Notes: a model not told the origin generated them from the sequence alone. 64,000 bases of DNA from Arachnopeziza araneosa (GCA_003988855.1 QYAI01000024.1:434001-498000); one strand, 5' to 3'; positions 1 through 12,334 are shown, counted from the first letter of the stretch. Made by a program: numbers and translations.

Positions 1-666
1 CTTCATCACTATCACTCGGACTAAGTGATTGTCGCAGAGGAAAATGTTCAGGCGTCTCCACGAATGGCGAAGAACTTTCGCCGCACGCTTGTGATAACGA
101 TAGAGGCCTGAGTGTATTGCGCGTAAGGGAGTCGGATCGCTGGGGCCACAGATGCGGAAGGGAATACCCACCATCGTCTATAGACGGGGAGCTCGATATC
201 TTTTCCATCATGTCATCATCCATGCCATCGTCTCCCTCAGCATCAGCCATATCAGCATCCTCGGTCGTAGATCCTGTCAGACCACCATTTTGTGCCACCG
301 CTAAGTGGTCTTGCTGTTGTGAATTTGTGCTATTGAGTTTTGACGATACTCCAGCAGCCAGGCTATCGCTATATTGTTGCAGTTGTTGGATTTCTCCAGT
401 CGTCCATTCCTTGGAGACTCTAGGGCTCCGTTGATTCTCTTCAGCAATCTCCACTGCTAGCTCGCGCAACGTCTCTGCTTGATGTGGTGCTCGAGGGCCG
501 ACTCCCAATGAAGCATTGTGGGCTTGAAGTCTTGAATGGTCTTGTGCTGATAGTGCTGTCTGGTCTTGAAGGTCAATCGAATCTTTAAAGACATAATTAG
601 TGTTACTTCTGACAGCGCACGTTTACGCTCAATCATACCGGCTCGTATTATTTCGGGGCGCGTCAT
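1..666 (-). CDS. Hypothetical low-complexity protein, 3' end beyond window
   Basis: No recognised family. The exon covering 1-582 is open on the minus strand to the window edge. It starts after an intron at 583-638 (donor GTATGA, branch CTAAT, acceptor AAAG). The exon at 639-666 supplies an ATG at 666 and joins with matching phase (1 nt + 2 nt). The product has a short predicted helical stretch rich in Glu and Leu, then a Gln/Ser-rich and acidic region (runs of D, M and E near nt 190-260), then Ser/Pro-rich sequence, so it is probably largely disordered, as in many fungal nuclear proteins. The start is uncertain: a different minus-strand frame upstream ends in a TGA that overlaps this ATG, so the true gene may extend to about 1066. 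The splice is well supported; the function is unknown. Confidence 0.5.
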
Positions 667-1066
667 TGTTTCTCAACCGGCATGAGATGCTTGATCTCAG
701 CATCGATGTATGAGACCAGATTCTGTGGCTGGTATGCTGCGGCTGTTGATGCAAGAATCCGCACCGTACCAAATCGATTATCCCATCCAATGTAATAGCC
801 AAGAGTAACGCTCAGTCCCTTTGTTTTCTCAGCGCAGGTTAAAGGAGTGTCGGAGTCTTCCTGATCTACGAAATGGCGACTTGGTTAAGGAGAGGCAGAG
901 ATGATGAGGACTTTTTCCAGTGCGACAAAGTTCGTAGAGCAATTGTTGGGAGAAAGCGTCGACTAAGGCCTGCGTAGTCGGTCGAGAAATCACGAAGTGG
1001 GAGTAAGGAGTGTAAGGGGGTGACAGGTGAAGTAGGAGTGTGGAGTGAATCTCGAAACTTGAAACA
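663..1066 (-). other. Unresolved coding-like segments upstream of the left-edge gene
   Basis: Two minus-strand stretches look coding but could not be joined with confidence. One spans about 663-838 and reads roughly 58 residues with aromatic and hydrophobic patterning (a GYYIGWDN core) before a TGA at 663-665. The other lies at about 860-1010 and contains a helical-looking segment (DAFSQQLLYELC). Between them is a short pyrimidine-rich stretch with a possible branch point (TTTAAC) and a GAG acceptor, but no donor gives the right phase. Either these are the 5' exons of the gene at 1-666, with an intron or sequencing frameshift I cannot place, or they are a separate short gene. A nearby ATG at 1066-1064 lies in another frame. 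Confidence 0.3.
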
Positions 1067-1099
1067 TTTTGCCAGGGGGAATGCGCTGAGGGCTAGGCC

Positions 1100-4046
1100 G
1101 ATTTTAGTTCTCAGAACTACATAATTTTTTTTTCCAGCTAACTGTCTTGGTTAATCACAACTGATAACCACAAACCAAATTTATATATATCTAATTATGT
1201 TATGGCTATTTGAGGACTGGATGTATACAGAATACCCCCAGTATTGCGATGGTAAGATTCTAATGCCGAAGCAGTAAAAGGGGACCTTGCAGATGTCAGA
1301 TTCGGAAACGGCGTGCTCCATGAACGCTATGAGGTGAGTTCTGATGGGGATTTCCTGACTCCAGCCTACGTCTATTAATAGTCAGCGCCTCCAAACTTCC
1401 GACTTTTCATTTTTATTCGAACTCCTTTGTAATAAAAGAAAGAGTATCTGTGTATATCTGAATAGATATTCATTAGACGTCAGCGACCGCAATCAATTAC
1501 CTGTTGCCCGGCCTCAATCCTTTGTCTCATCCCCATCATAATCTGTGTAAACACTGTTAACTTCTTATACTCTTCATGGCGGCAACTATCGAAGTCTACT
1601 CAACCAAAGACTCGGAATTCGACTCAAGATTCCTAGGGTCTTCGAATTAATTCTGATGAACTCCTTGTCTAGAGAGCCTATTGTAGCTTAACTAATACTT
1701 CAATTTACGTCTTATTCTTCCTTATATAATCATTCATAAATAAATTAAGTTACCATTATATTCTAAATACTAGTAGGTACTATTATAATTAAGCATATTT
1801 GCTTCCAGCATGATCTTGAACTACAATAGCGGTTGCATATTTGTAATCAAGGCAGTATGTCATATTGGGATTCTGAATTCCTTATTCTTCAAAATAGACA
1901 CCGTTCGCTCTGTGCAGTACTCGTATCATGCTGGGAGGATGGAATGCTAGAGAATCAAGACCGCCACCTAACTGCAACCAAACATTTGATTCATGCAAAA
2001 GCGATGAAGAGGCGCGACTGAAGGCTTTTGGGATATGGAGCCTATTTACTGTCGAGCCGGTAAGACAAACTTTCTTTTAAAGTCTGATGGCTGTAAACTT
2101 GAATGTCTCGCATATTGGCCTTGGAGATGAAACTCTCTCCCTCTCTCGCGCGAGCACCAGTATTCTCGCCATGAATCACTTCTATTTGAGATGTACAAAG
2201 TGATTCTATTTTGTTAATTCTCTCTTAGTGGTAGCGAAATGCAAGATATGTCTAACATAAGGCTAGTGAAGGACAAATCGGAGGACAAGAATTACCGCCA
2301 CTTCAGCCAATGAGGACAATGGTCACACGCCGCTGTAAGAAATTGGCATATCTGAGCTATTGATATGCACATTCTCCTTATTTTTGTTCATTTGAATGTC
2401 AGCACAGGATTCGGAACTTTCGCAGTATCTTTTTGCCTTCTATTGAGTGGCTTGTATGTTTAATTTCATTGACTCCTTCACGACTTAAAGCGAAAGCGGT
2501 AAAAATGAAATCTAATTCGACTACTCATGAAGATATTTGTGCAATAAGACATACTTGCCGCGCTCTGAATGATTTCAGAGACAAATTTGTATTGAGTTCA
2601 TAGCCACTTGAACTTTTATTTCACTAGTTCATTTCTTTATTGTATTGTGTTCGATATGAAACCGTGATGTGTGAGTATTTCAGCCTATCTGACAAGGAGA
2701 AATCAAGAGTCTAATTTTTTATATGGATCTTCAAGTTTCGAGCTCTCCCTTTTATTCTAATGCTTAGAGATCCAGACTACTAGTGCGGGTAGGGTTCATT
2801 CGGAGAGCTGACGATCACTCGAAAATTGAATTTGGATTTTGAAAACATGTACGTTACTTTAATAGAACGAGTCGAGCAAAATTCGTCTTCGATGAACGAA
2901 AAAATAAAAACCGCAAAATGTCAATATTTGTCCTAGACAAGCACTTGAAACTTAAAATGCGGAGCTCCTAGATACCTATTCTATTGTCGGGGTTTTTATC
3001 GACTTTAGTAAGGTAAAGATTATGGTATTTGAGCTTCGACTTCATGATTTCCTGACGCTTTGGCGAAGATGAATTTTGACCGCCTCGGAAGTATCGGAAG
3101 AAGGGCCATTTACCTATTGCCACTCAAATTCTAAAGAGCTTTACTGTCCACAACAGCTCCGAAGCCTTCTAGATATCAGAGTCATGATCCAGTCCCGCTT
3201 CTCGTTGCAGTTAACCGAAATCTTCTTCTATGCTTTTGGGTGCGGACAACGCATTGACTCTTCAACCGATCAATCTATGCGTAAAATTTTAACTCTTGAT
3301 GTTGAGGAAGACCGGATTTAGGCTATGCTAGGATCTCTTTGGTTATTTGCTTTCTTTAAGGACATACCCCTAATCAATTAGTCTAGAATGTAAGATATTT
3401 CAAGAAGAACAAGTGAGGGTGGTTCAAATGAGTCGAAGAGTGGTCGAGTCTCACGGACAAACATACCACAGTGAAATCACAGTGAATAACATAAAAAACC
3501 GGTCTACAAATCTTAGACGGCCGAACCCCCACTATGCCTCTCCTTTCATACAGAGAAAGAAGATGCAGTCTCGCTTTTGCAATCAGAATTGGTTATTTTC
3601 ATCTTAAAAGATCCATACAGCCTAATCACCGAAGCTGCTGATACAATATTGGATTCTAGATGCACGTCGTCGGGATTTCTAGGCTGCGCATTGGCTGGAC
3701 GTGAGATTCGAGACCTCGCAATGTTCGAACATAAATGAAACAACCATCACACACCTCTTCCTTCTCCAATATTAACTTTGAAGTATACAAATACTTCAAA
3801 AGCGCCCGCAATTATATAGCCCAAACCTTTGCACAGTGTTTACAAATCCTGGTCAATTATTCTAGCATTGATAGCAGCAACACGAGTCTCGCCTCCCTTA
3901 CGACCACAGCAAAACGCATGATGTCGACTCACGGCTACTAGGACATTTTTCACCACCTCAAGAGGCTTTTCATAGTAGTTTTCGACCTTCTATGTTCGTG
4001 GATACGTTTGGCTCGATTTCAATAGCGGCAGCGCCGCCAAGTTACC
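1100..4046. other. AT-rich intergenic region without a supported gene
   Basis: About 2.9 kb of AT-rich sequence with only short, unconvincing open frames. It includes one copy of a dispersed repeat (2936-3081). The last few hundred bases, pyrimidine-rich with several CAxAxA tracts, are the likely promoter and leader of the palH gene. No complete transposon ORF or terminal repeat was seen. Confidence 0.6.
2936..3081 (+). repeat. Dispersed repeat, copy A
   Basis: About 146 nt that align end to end with 24550-24698 in the same orientation. Long identical blocks (for example TTTCCTGACGCTTTGG) are broken mainly by transitions (G/A and C/T), with few transversions and one small indel. Both copies start near ACAAGCACTT and end near AATTTTGACC. 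I see no inverted termini or target-site duplication. It could be a fragment of a transposable element or a small non-autonomous element. Confidence 0.8.
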
Positions 4047-6311
4047 ATGGAAGAAAGACAATTGATCAATCTATCAAGACCGACAACGACGACGCCCTCG
4101 ACCGAGCCTCACTGTTCCAGCTTCACGCTGCCTAGCAATGGGGTTCTTATCATTAATGGTACTGCGACTGTGACACTTGATGCCGACGCCCTTTTTAAGC
4201 CAGAATGTACTGCGACGAGCGACCAGATATTGACAGGCACTGGGTCAACAACGTACAGCGATCTCCGCGACCCTTTCTACGCCTCGACGATACCAGAATG
4301 CTATGCTTTGGCTGCCACAACTATGATTGCTTATATGCTGGTTATCATGCTGCTCATAACTCCTCGAACATTCTTACACGAGGGGGCTGTGGTTCTGGGA
4401 AGGAGGGGTTTTACGAATGGCCCATCAGGTAGCGATGCAGGAATAGGAATCGGCGGACGCCCATGGCTACAAAAGGTTGCTGCTCTGACCGTTGCAATTT
4501 CCCTAACAATTGCGACGGCCGATACGTTGAGAGTTGCAGAACAACAATACTTGGTTGGGATTATGAATGCCGGACTGCTCCAGGACACGGTCGAAGATGG
4601 CACAGAACTCAAGGTCATACGCGTTATATCAGATACGTTTCTCTGGCTTGCGCAAGCCCAGACGCTGATCCGACTTTTTCCACGCCAGAGAGAGAAGATT
4701 ATAATCAAATGGGCAGCGTTTGCTCTTATCTCTCTCGACGTCTTATTCAGTATTCTTAACAATTTCGTCTACAATGGACCTTCTCGGCCTAGGAGTTTCG
4801 TTGATGCTGTACCTGCTCTTGCTTACCTGTTTCAACTTGCCCTGAGTCTTCTATACGCCGCTTGGGTCATATATTATTCAATCACCAAAAAGTCCTTTGC
4901 ATTTTATCATCCTCAGATGAAGAATATCTGTCTTGTAGCACTTCTCTCCCTGCTTGCAGTATTGGTCCCGGTCGTTTTCTTCGTTTTGGATATTTCAAAG
5001 CCTGACCTTGCAGGCTGGGGAGACTACGTGCGATGGGTTGGTGCAGCAGCAGCAAGTGTTGTGGTTTGGGAATGGGTAGAGAGGATTGAAGCGTTAGAGA
5101 GAAATGATAAAAAGGATGGGATTCTGGGACGAGAAATCTTCGATGGTGACGAAATGTTGGAAGTAAGCCAAGCATCAGACTCGTTTCGCTCTTCGAATCG
5201 TGCCAATACCGATAGAAAAGGAAAAGGAGGAGGAAGTGGAGCCACGACTGGCTCCAATGAAACATGGCCTGGCATGGTCGGTCTTTCAAACCGCAATAGG
5301 CCACAAGCAGGTGAAATCCACGATATCGAAACTGGGGGTTTGTATACAAATAGGGGGGCAATCAGTGTTTCCAAAAAGACGGCACGATCTCGACCACCTC
5401 TGTGGCCGACAAGACCTCCACCAACTGCTACTCCAATTAGTCGTACAGATACAGCTAGCGCCGAAAGCACTGTTTACGCAATCAGATATCATCCAGTTAC
5501 TGAGGGCACACCGCCAATACTGGAATCGACCCAGTTGGAAGACTCAAGGCGAAACAGCATGGAAATCACTACCGCAGTAAGCGTAAACGAGGAATTAAGT
5601 AGCTCACCGGAGAAGCCAATTACCATTGAACAAATGGAAGAAAATACTCAGCTGGAAGTACTCGAACGGCATTCCACTGCATGGCAATCGTTGGCTAAGG
5701 TCAACCCGTTCAAGAAGAGAGCTCAAAATCCCTCGCTTGAAGCACCTGGAAATAGGGCAGAGGCTCTAAAACAGAACAATATGCATAATATGTCCAACAA
5801 GTGGGATGTTCGATCTCGCCTAGAAGATTTTGCAGCGGCTCAAGCGGAACGGTTGCGAGAGAAGACAAGACCCAGTGCCAACGTTGGACCATTGCCTATC
5901 ACAGTGATTCCTGCTCCACCTAGGCGTCGAAATATCGCTACTGCCCTCAGCGATCTGGAGGACGCAGAGAGAACAGAAAGACAAGCTAGAGGTGGCTCAA
6001 CAACTCGAGCTCCTGGCTTGACAGCAGACCGACCACTTGATCTGCAAGAAGGGAGAGGAACAGAATCCACTTCCCATGGTTATGAGGGCGATACCCAACA
6101 GCCAGCGGCACTGTCTTTCACCGCCACCCCACAATATACTAACAGTAGAACTACATCCCCCATCACCCAAATTCCCACCGAAGGAAGATTTACTCCGCTT
6201 AGCTCGCGGAGCAGTCCCGTTCAACCAAGATCGCCTACTTCTATGCGCATAAGTGATCTGCCCGTCATGAGCATCCCCGCCCCTCCTAGAAGGAGGACAC
6301 CGGAGGAGTAA
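4047..6311 (+). CDS. palH: PalH/Rim21-type ambient pH sensor
   Basis: Single-exon gene of 754 residues. PalH is the plasma-membrane sensor at the top of the fungal alkaline pH-signalling (Pal/Rim) pathway, acting with the arrestin PalF to promote proteolytic activation of PacC. The N-terminal ~85 residues are Thr-rich with several Cys (extracellular). Seven hydrophobic segments follow at about 86-106, 145-165, 190-212, 218-240, 258-282, 297-320 and 333-350, matching the 7-TM family. The ~400-residue tail is hydrophilic and presumably cytoplasmic. It carries the motif IPAPPRRR twice, near residue 621 and again at the extreme C-terminus. The start ATG at 4047 has a good context (ACCATGG). The family call rests on topology, length and the N-terminal pattern. 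Confidence 0.88.
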   Translation: MEERQLINLSRPTTTTPSTEPHCSSFTLPSNGVLIINGTATVTLDADALFKPECTATSDQILTGTGSTTYSDLRDPFYASTIPECYALAATTMIAYMLVIMLLITPRTFLHEGAVVLGRRGFTNGPSGSDAGIGIGGRPWLQKVAALTVAISLTIATADTLRVAEQQYLVGIMNAGLLQDTVEDGTELKVIRVISDTFLWLAQAQTLIRLFPRQREKIIIKWAAFALISLDVLFSILNNFVYNGPSRPRSFVDAVPALAYLFQLALSLLYAAWVIYYSITKKSFAFYHPQMKNICLVALLSLLAVLVPVVFFVLDISKPDLAGWGDYVRWVGAAAASVVVWEWVERIEALERNDKKDGILGREIFDGDEMLEVSQASDSFRSSNRANTDRKGKGGGSGATTGSNETWPGMVGLSNRNRPQAGEIHDIETGGLYTNRGAISVSKKTARSRPPLWPTRPPPTATPISRTDTASAESTVYAIRYHPVTEGTPPILESTQLEDSRRNSMEITTAVSVNEELSSSPEKPITIEQMEENTQLEVLERHSTAWQSLAKVNPFKKRAQNPSLEAPGNRAEALKQNNMHNMSNKWDVRSRLEDFAAAQAERLREKTRPSANVGPLPITVIPAPPRRRNIATALSDLEDAERTERQARGGSTTRAPGLTADRPLDLQEGRGTESTSHGYEGDTQQPAALSFTATPQYTNSRTTSPITQIPTEGRFTPLSSRSSPVQPRSPTSMRISDLPVMSIPAPPRRRTPEE

Positions 6312-7000
6312 TTTGGTAGTGGACAGGATTTTGCTTTCAGCGTGGCGTCGGGTCGGTTACAGGATGGCATTGGGTTAAAGACCGGGGCAGCCTGGTCACT
6401 TTGGAGTACATGGTCAGCATGAATTGGGTATAAGGAATATTGGCATGCATATGGCTATTGGGAGCGTAATATGGATTGGCGGTAGGTACAAGGAAATCCG
6501 TGGGCTTTCGAGCGTAATATAGCTTAGGCGATAAAGAATAGCAATGATCAGAGCTCAAACATCATATGGTCGTCGCTACACTTTGCTTTGAGCACTTCGA
6601 GACTGAATCTCTACCCTGATAACGAAGTTGCTTGTTATGGAACTTTGCAGTTGTAGTCCCAGTACGTGCAAAAGAGCGCCGACTCTTGTCAGATGCTACA
6701 TTAGTGTATGTAGACTTAAATTCCGAGTCTGAAAGATTATCGATATGATTCATGGGGAATTGAAATTAAAATTTCGGAATAGTCATTGTTGCTCTGCTGT
6801 GGCTTGCCTCCTATTCAGAGAACGGGGATGTTAGCGACTAAGCCGTTCCGATCCAATGTCCCTCGAAGCTGTCAGCGCTGATTATTTTCTTGTACTTAAT
6901 GCCAACAAGTCCCCTCCCCGAACTCTTGATCATTCCTTTCAGGACCTTGGCTATTCTGCAGCTAAATTTCTCGAGTCTGCTGTATGTTCTATTATTCAGA
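6312..7000. other. Intergenic region between palH and the ceramide synthase gene
   Basis: About 690 nt holding the palH 3' region and the promoter/leader of the next gene. Only short antisense frames are present; nothing further is recognised. Confidence 0.6.
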
Positions 7001-8526
7001 ATGCCTGCGACCGAGGCTTTTCCGCTTCTCTCGACCGCAGACAAATTGACACCTCTTGGGGGTCACAATAGCGTCGACAAGCCGCGCATTCGAAGGAGAT
7101 CCAGCGGTCTTGGAGGAGAGATCAGGGCGGGGGATACAAGTGCGCCAGCATTAGCAACTTTGGATGTTAGACCACCGTCTCCCGGCACAATCAAAGTCTG
7201 TAGCCTCCTTCACGTTTCCGCGAAGTCCGACTGACACCTGGCAGGCGCAGATTGAGAGAGACCGCAAAAAGCCCTTCTCGAAACGGCGGAAAGCCAAAAC
7301 CCTCTTCCAGCAATGGAAAAGATATGCTTTGAAGCACACCTGGGTCACACCTCTCGTTCTCATCGGTGTCTTTCTCGCCCTTTTCGCGGTCAACCCTACA
7401 GAGTCCAATGTCATACATCACTTCTTATTCCTCTCCTACAAAATCCCAGCTGAGCTAGGCGTTGCTTCTGATGCACCAACACAATATGGCAAGGGACTTT
7501 GGGACCTTGCTTTCGTATCATTTTACATAATAGTCCTGTCCTTCACACGCGAATTCATTATGCAGAAAGGTCTGCGACCATTGGCGAAGCGCAGCGGCTT
7601 AAAGAGTCGAGCGAAACAATCTCGGTTTATGGAGCAGATGTATACGGCAATTTATTTTGGATTTCTCGGTCCCGCCGGAATGTATGTGATGAGCAAGACG
7701 CCCGTCTGGTATTTCAACACCAGAGGCATGTATGAAAATTTCCCACACAGGACACATGCATGGGAGTTCAAGTTTTACTACTTGTTTCAAGCGGCTTACT
7801 GGGCCCAGCAAGCCATTGTTCTGATTTTGGGGATGGAAAAACCAAGAAAAGACTTCAAAGAACTCGTTGGCCATCACATTGTATCGCTTGCTCTCATCGG
7901 ATTGAGCTACAGATTCCATTTTACATATATGGGACTAGCGGTGTATATCACTCACGATATCAGCGACTTCTTTCTCGCTGTGAGTTCCAACCGGGTCTTT
8001 GTTATGAAATTATACTAACTTTTACTAGACCTCAAAGACGCTAAATTATCTTGATCATCCCTTGGTGGGGCCTTATTTTGGCTTCTTCATCTTTGTATGG
8101 ATTTACCTGCGCCACTACCTAAATCTTAAAATTCTTTGGTCCGAATTCAACGAGTTCAAGACCGTAGGTCCATATGAACTCAACTGGGAGACTGAGCAAT
8201 ATAAATGCGACTTGTCTCACTATATTTCAACAGCACTTTTAGCGAGTTTACAGGGACTAAACCTATTTTGGTTGTTCTACATATTCCGTATTGCCTACCG
8301 GTTTCTATTTCACGACGAGCTGGAAGACGACCGAAGCGATAACGATGAGAAAGAGTTCGAAGCGGAGCGGAGGATGGATGCCCTGGCTGCGCAAGGGATT
8401 GACAGGGTTGCAGGACCAAAGTTGTTGGTCAACGGGGCGCCAGTGACCACAATCGGGAAGACTACGGGACTAGATATCCAGACGAACGGTACAACGAATC
8501 GGAAGGAAAACGTACGGACTGCTTGA
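7001..8526 (+). CDS. lag1: Acyl-CoA-dependent ceramide synthase (Lag1/Lac1 family)
   Basis: Integral ER enzyme that N-acylates sphingoid bases with fatty acyl-CoA to make ceramides. Exon 2 (7245-7979) and exon 3 (8029-8526) are joined by a canonical intron at 7980-8028 (GTGAGT ... ACTAAC ... TAG). The TLC/Lag1 core is clear: HHIV followed by the ITHDISDFFLATSK segment, which carries the conserved His and Asp pairs, within several hydrophobic spans. The N-terminus is taken from the ATG at 7001, giving a basic RIRRRSS stretch typical of this family. The first intron is less certain: 7166-7244 fits the phase and has a good branch/acceptor (CTGAC ... CAG) but a weak donor (GTTAGA). The predicted length is about 465 residues, normal for fungi. 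The C-terminal tail is acidic and hydrophilic. Confidence 0.9.
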
Positions 8527-11500
8527 GGTACCTCCATGGTGCATGAATACCGAGTCGTTGGTGTGGGGGCCTCGCGTCCAGAAGGAGGTGGGGGTTGAAA
8601 TGTGCATTGCCCCTTTCGAGGTTGTAATAATGGGTGTAGGTATCCTTAGCTGAGAGGCCATGGTACTAGGATACAACCCTCTACTGTCGTTCCAAGGCGT
8701 ATCGAATCCGTACCGATTCTCCATTACCGGAAATTAGAATGAGGAGAGCCTCGACGATCGCTTCGCTTCTTGTACTGATATCTCTTAATGATAACGAGTT
8801 ATAATGAAATCATTGAGACCTTATAGCGGACCGTGACCAATAGATGATCTTTGCTCATCAGTATATGCTTGAATCCTCAGTCAGTCCTCCAAAAATATCT
8901 ACGAAATGCCTAAAACACGTTCCTCTCATTTGCTATTGTCACATCTTGCAGTCCACTTTAGCTTCTATGCAACAGGCTTCTTTCAGCTTCTAGTACCGCA
9001 CTAATTGACACGCACTCCCATCTACTTTTGATTATCCGTACATGCCTCTCCCCCAGAAGCTGATTGCTCACGTCTCACAACACTATTTATAACCACTTGC
9101 CTCCTGTGAACCCACTAAATACCGACATCGGGTGGCGGAATGATATATCAGAAGAATCATTCTCGATGTGTCTGCTGTTGTCCGTTCCGGCTCCTCCCAC
9201 CCACCACTGACCCGAATCACTTTACCCCGTGACCCGTTTCTCATCACACCGGTCAGGTCAACACCATGTGCTGCGGCTCCTGATTGCGAGAATATATATT
9301 TGCTGGGCCGGGACTGCCAGGATATAGTTTGTTTCAGACTGCGCTGTGGAGTTCAAGTGCTTCCAAACATGCAGAGACTGCCTGTCCGATCTACTTTGCC
9401 AGAGGTATCTTGCGGTGTTCATCTCTGGCATAAAGTAAGATGTGGAGAACTCGATAGGTGCCTTTTGGATAAAGAGATAACCTGGAAAAGGAGTTATAAA
9501 ATAGTGGGGTGGTTGTTGGATGTATAGGGAATACACAAAGTAAGCCGTTTCATTACTTAGTTTTACCTACTACTAACGACTTAGTTATGGAAAGTATATT
9601 AATTTATCTAGTTCTTGTTATCAAGAGAGTTTGCTTGTATACATAGCCTCCATTTGCGTCTTTCCTATAGACCTAGGAGGAACCTCGCTTCTGCGTCTTT
9701 CGAATAGCTACACTGATCTAGCTAGAGGATATTTACTATGATGACAAACACCGCAATTGTGACTGCTATGGTTTTGTACGTTTTACTAACGGCCTCAGGA
9801 TATTTGAGATATTGCGAGGTCGAAAGAGTGTTCTTGTTTGTCTGGGAACATTTGCATTCCCTCTCTCCTACAGTGGACCTTCAAGAAATCCCACCCTCCT
9901 TACCCTTATCAACGTCTCCAGCCACAGATACTTACTAAGAACCATAGAAAATGACCATAGAGAGGCCTCATTGGTTACGAAATTCTGGAGAATTGTTGGT
10001 AAGCGTTCGGTAACTGTTTGAGTCTGTGGTAGGTTCTTCGCAGCTAATGTCAATGGCTTGAATCGCACACACGACAGCAACAACTTACAATTTGTGAGTA
10101 AAGCTGTAAAGACATATCTGTCACGTATCAGCTTGCAATTGGATACGTACAAGTCCAATCCCCTTTGTGCTTCTTGCTGGCGCCATTTACTGACAATGCT
10201 CTAGCTCAAGTTCAACTGAGCACAACACGGCGACAACAAGCGATGAACAACGAATAAGGACAATAATTGCACCATATCCAACTGCTTGAGTTCCGCAGGA
10301 TTGCCTTACAATTCTTCACAGAGGGTCAAAGAAACTCGGGCAGCGCTGGCTTCCGGTATGGCGGCCTTATGGACCAGCCATTCTGGCCGCTCCAAGCCCT
10401 CCCCGGCGATGACAGCGCACTGATCGAAGATTCAAGAGGTTTCAAAATCAAAGCAAGAAGTCCTTGCACATCTGGGCACCCACAATTACAGCCTATCCAA
10501 AGAAAGCGCATTCTGAACATGTGAATTCATGGTAAGCAGAAACCCCCTCATCCAAATCACGATCAATGCTGACCTGTTGGTCCATGCAAAATAGCCTGAA
10601 TAGAGACCCCTCGAGGTTGAGGATTTCCTAGAAGTGCCAGACCTAGCCTTACTGAACAGCACAACTTTGTTGAAGCAGGGAGACTCATAGGCGGCTGCTG
10701 GTAGTTCCCCAAGCCACGGCATATCCAACTACCACTCGGATCTTCAAAGTACTACTTCCCATACATTGTCTCTGCAGCTGTTTATTATTTTTGCAATTCG
10801 ATATCGCTCTCAGCTACCGTCTGCAGTACGACGTTAGGCTAGCTCCCTGGATTTAGCAACAGGCCGGCTATACACTTGACAAAGTCTACTACTACCTGCT
10901 CTCTTAGGCTTCTACACCATCAGACAAGATTGAGACAAGCCGCTCGATCCTAACGATCTTGGAACTTCCAAGTAGTCAGTCTCTCCGAAGGGAAAAAAAA
11001 GAAACAAGAGCATGATAAGACTGCCAAGTTGGAGTGGCTGAATAAGACGGAAGATTTGTTCTTGACCTGCAGATTTGGCGTACGCCAAACGCGACTCCGA
11101 TTTGATCGATTATTCGCATCCTAAAAACGGATTGCTCGGTAGCTGTCCCTTGTCATCGGCCGGTCCAAACCACATTGTCTCTGGAGACGGGAGCGTCGGG
11201 AGCTTCCACCCTCCCTTCCACCCACACCGCTGATCTGTCAAAGCCTCCAATGTCAGGTAGGGTGATTGGGAAAAAAGAGCCATGACGTTCTCGGATGAAG
11301 ATGCAAGCGACGTCGTTTTGCAGAGCGAAATATGCAACGAGTGCTTGCGAAGTCGGACATGATCAGTGTTCACGATGATGCTGGTATTCTGTATCTTGCT
11401 GGCTGGTCTGGCTGGTCTGGCTGGTTGGCTGGTCCTGAGGAAGGGCGTTCCGCACATCTGGAACCAGCGATCGCTGAGTGAGGAACTTTCTGGGCTGCAT

Positions 11501-11972
11501 GACGCCTATGTACCAGGCTCACGAGAGGAGAATTGGGCGAGGAGGCGAGGAGGCGAGGAGTCCGGCAGACCTTCATTCGGGGAAGAGGTGCAGTTCCCGG
11601 TGCTCGGAACATGCGATGGATGCAGATCGTGCGCAACATATTGCTCAATGTGAGCATCTTGCCCAGCGCTGGAGGTCCATTGTCGATGGGCGCAACACCA
11701 CGTGTCATTGAGCTGGACTGGCTTGGCCTTGCAGGACGCATGAACGAATGGCACCCCCGCGCTGGGCCTCTGGGGGACAGTTAACCCCCGTACGGAGCTT
11801 GACCCTTTCGGCTGGTCCGCCGGGGGGTGGGAAGCGGCTGTCGTGCGTCCACGGGCCTGGGGGGTGGATGGTAGGTGTTGCTGCTTCAGGGTCAGGCCCT
11901 GTTTTGGCGCTGAGTGGTCAGGATGACCGCATTGGAGGGGTCGTGCTGTGAACCCCTCGAGTATGCAGCATC

Positions 11973-12008
11973 TGAGAGAGAGAGAAAGAGAGAGAGAGAG
12001 ACAGAGAA
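11973..12008 (+). repeat. GA-rich microsatellite
   Basis: Imperfect (GA)n tract interrupted by GAAAGA and GACAGA. It forms the left end of a cluster of simple repeats upstream of the ABC transporter gene. Confidence 0.9.
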
Positions 12009-12104
12009 CAAGAGCCCAGAGAGCTGCTGCTCCCAACGGCGTTGTCCAACTCGCACAAAGACTTTGTTTGCATGCTAGGAAGAGGAGGAGGAGGTGCGCA
12101 CACA

Positions 12105-12172
12105 TCCACCACCACCACCACCACCACCACCACCACCAACACCAGCATCAGCATCAGCATCAGCATCAGCAT
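12105..12172 (+). repeat. Adjacent (CCA)n and (CAGCAT)n repeats
   Basis: About eleven CCA units (to about 12139) are followed directly by five copies of the hexamer CAGCAT (about 12143-12172). They create long spurious poly-His, poly-Thr and poly-Gly/Val frames, which I do not treat as genes. Confidence 0.92.
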
Positions 12173-12334
12173 GATTGATGGATGGATTGAGCAGGATGAT
12201 GATTGCAGCAAAGAATCCGTCATATTTAAGGGTGCTGGCTGGCTGGCTAGCATCTCCATCACTCCTTTGACCTAGTTCATGTCCAGCCGACGCCGTCTCT
12301 TCCTGGCTCCTCCTGTACCAGACCAAAACCAGAA

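Noticed and set aside
9168..9536. Overlapping open frames on both strands with several Cys
   Set aside because: Neither frame has a recognisable domain, signal peptide or splice partner, and the codons look random; treated as chance.
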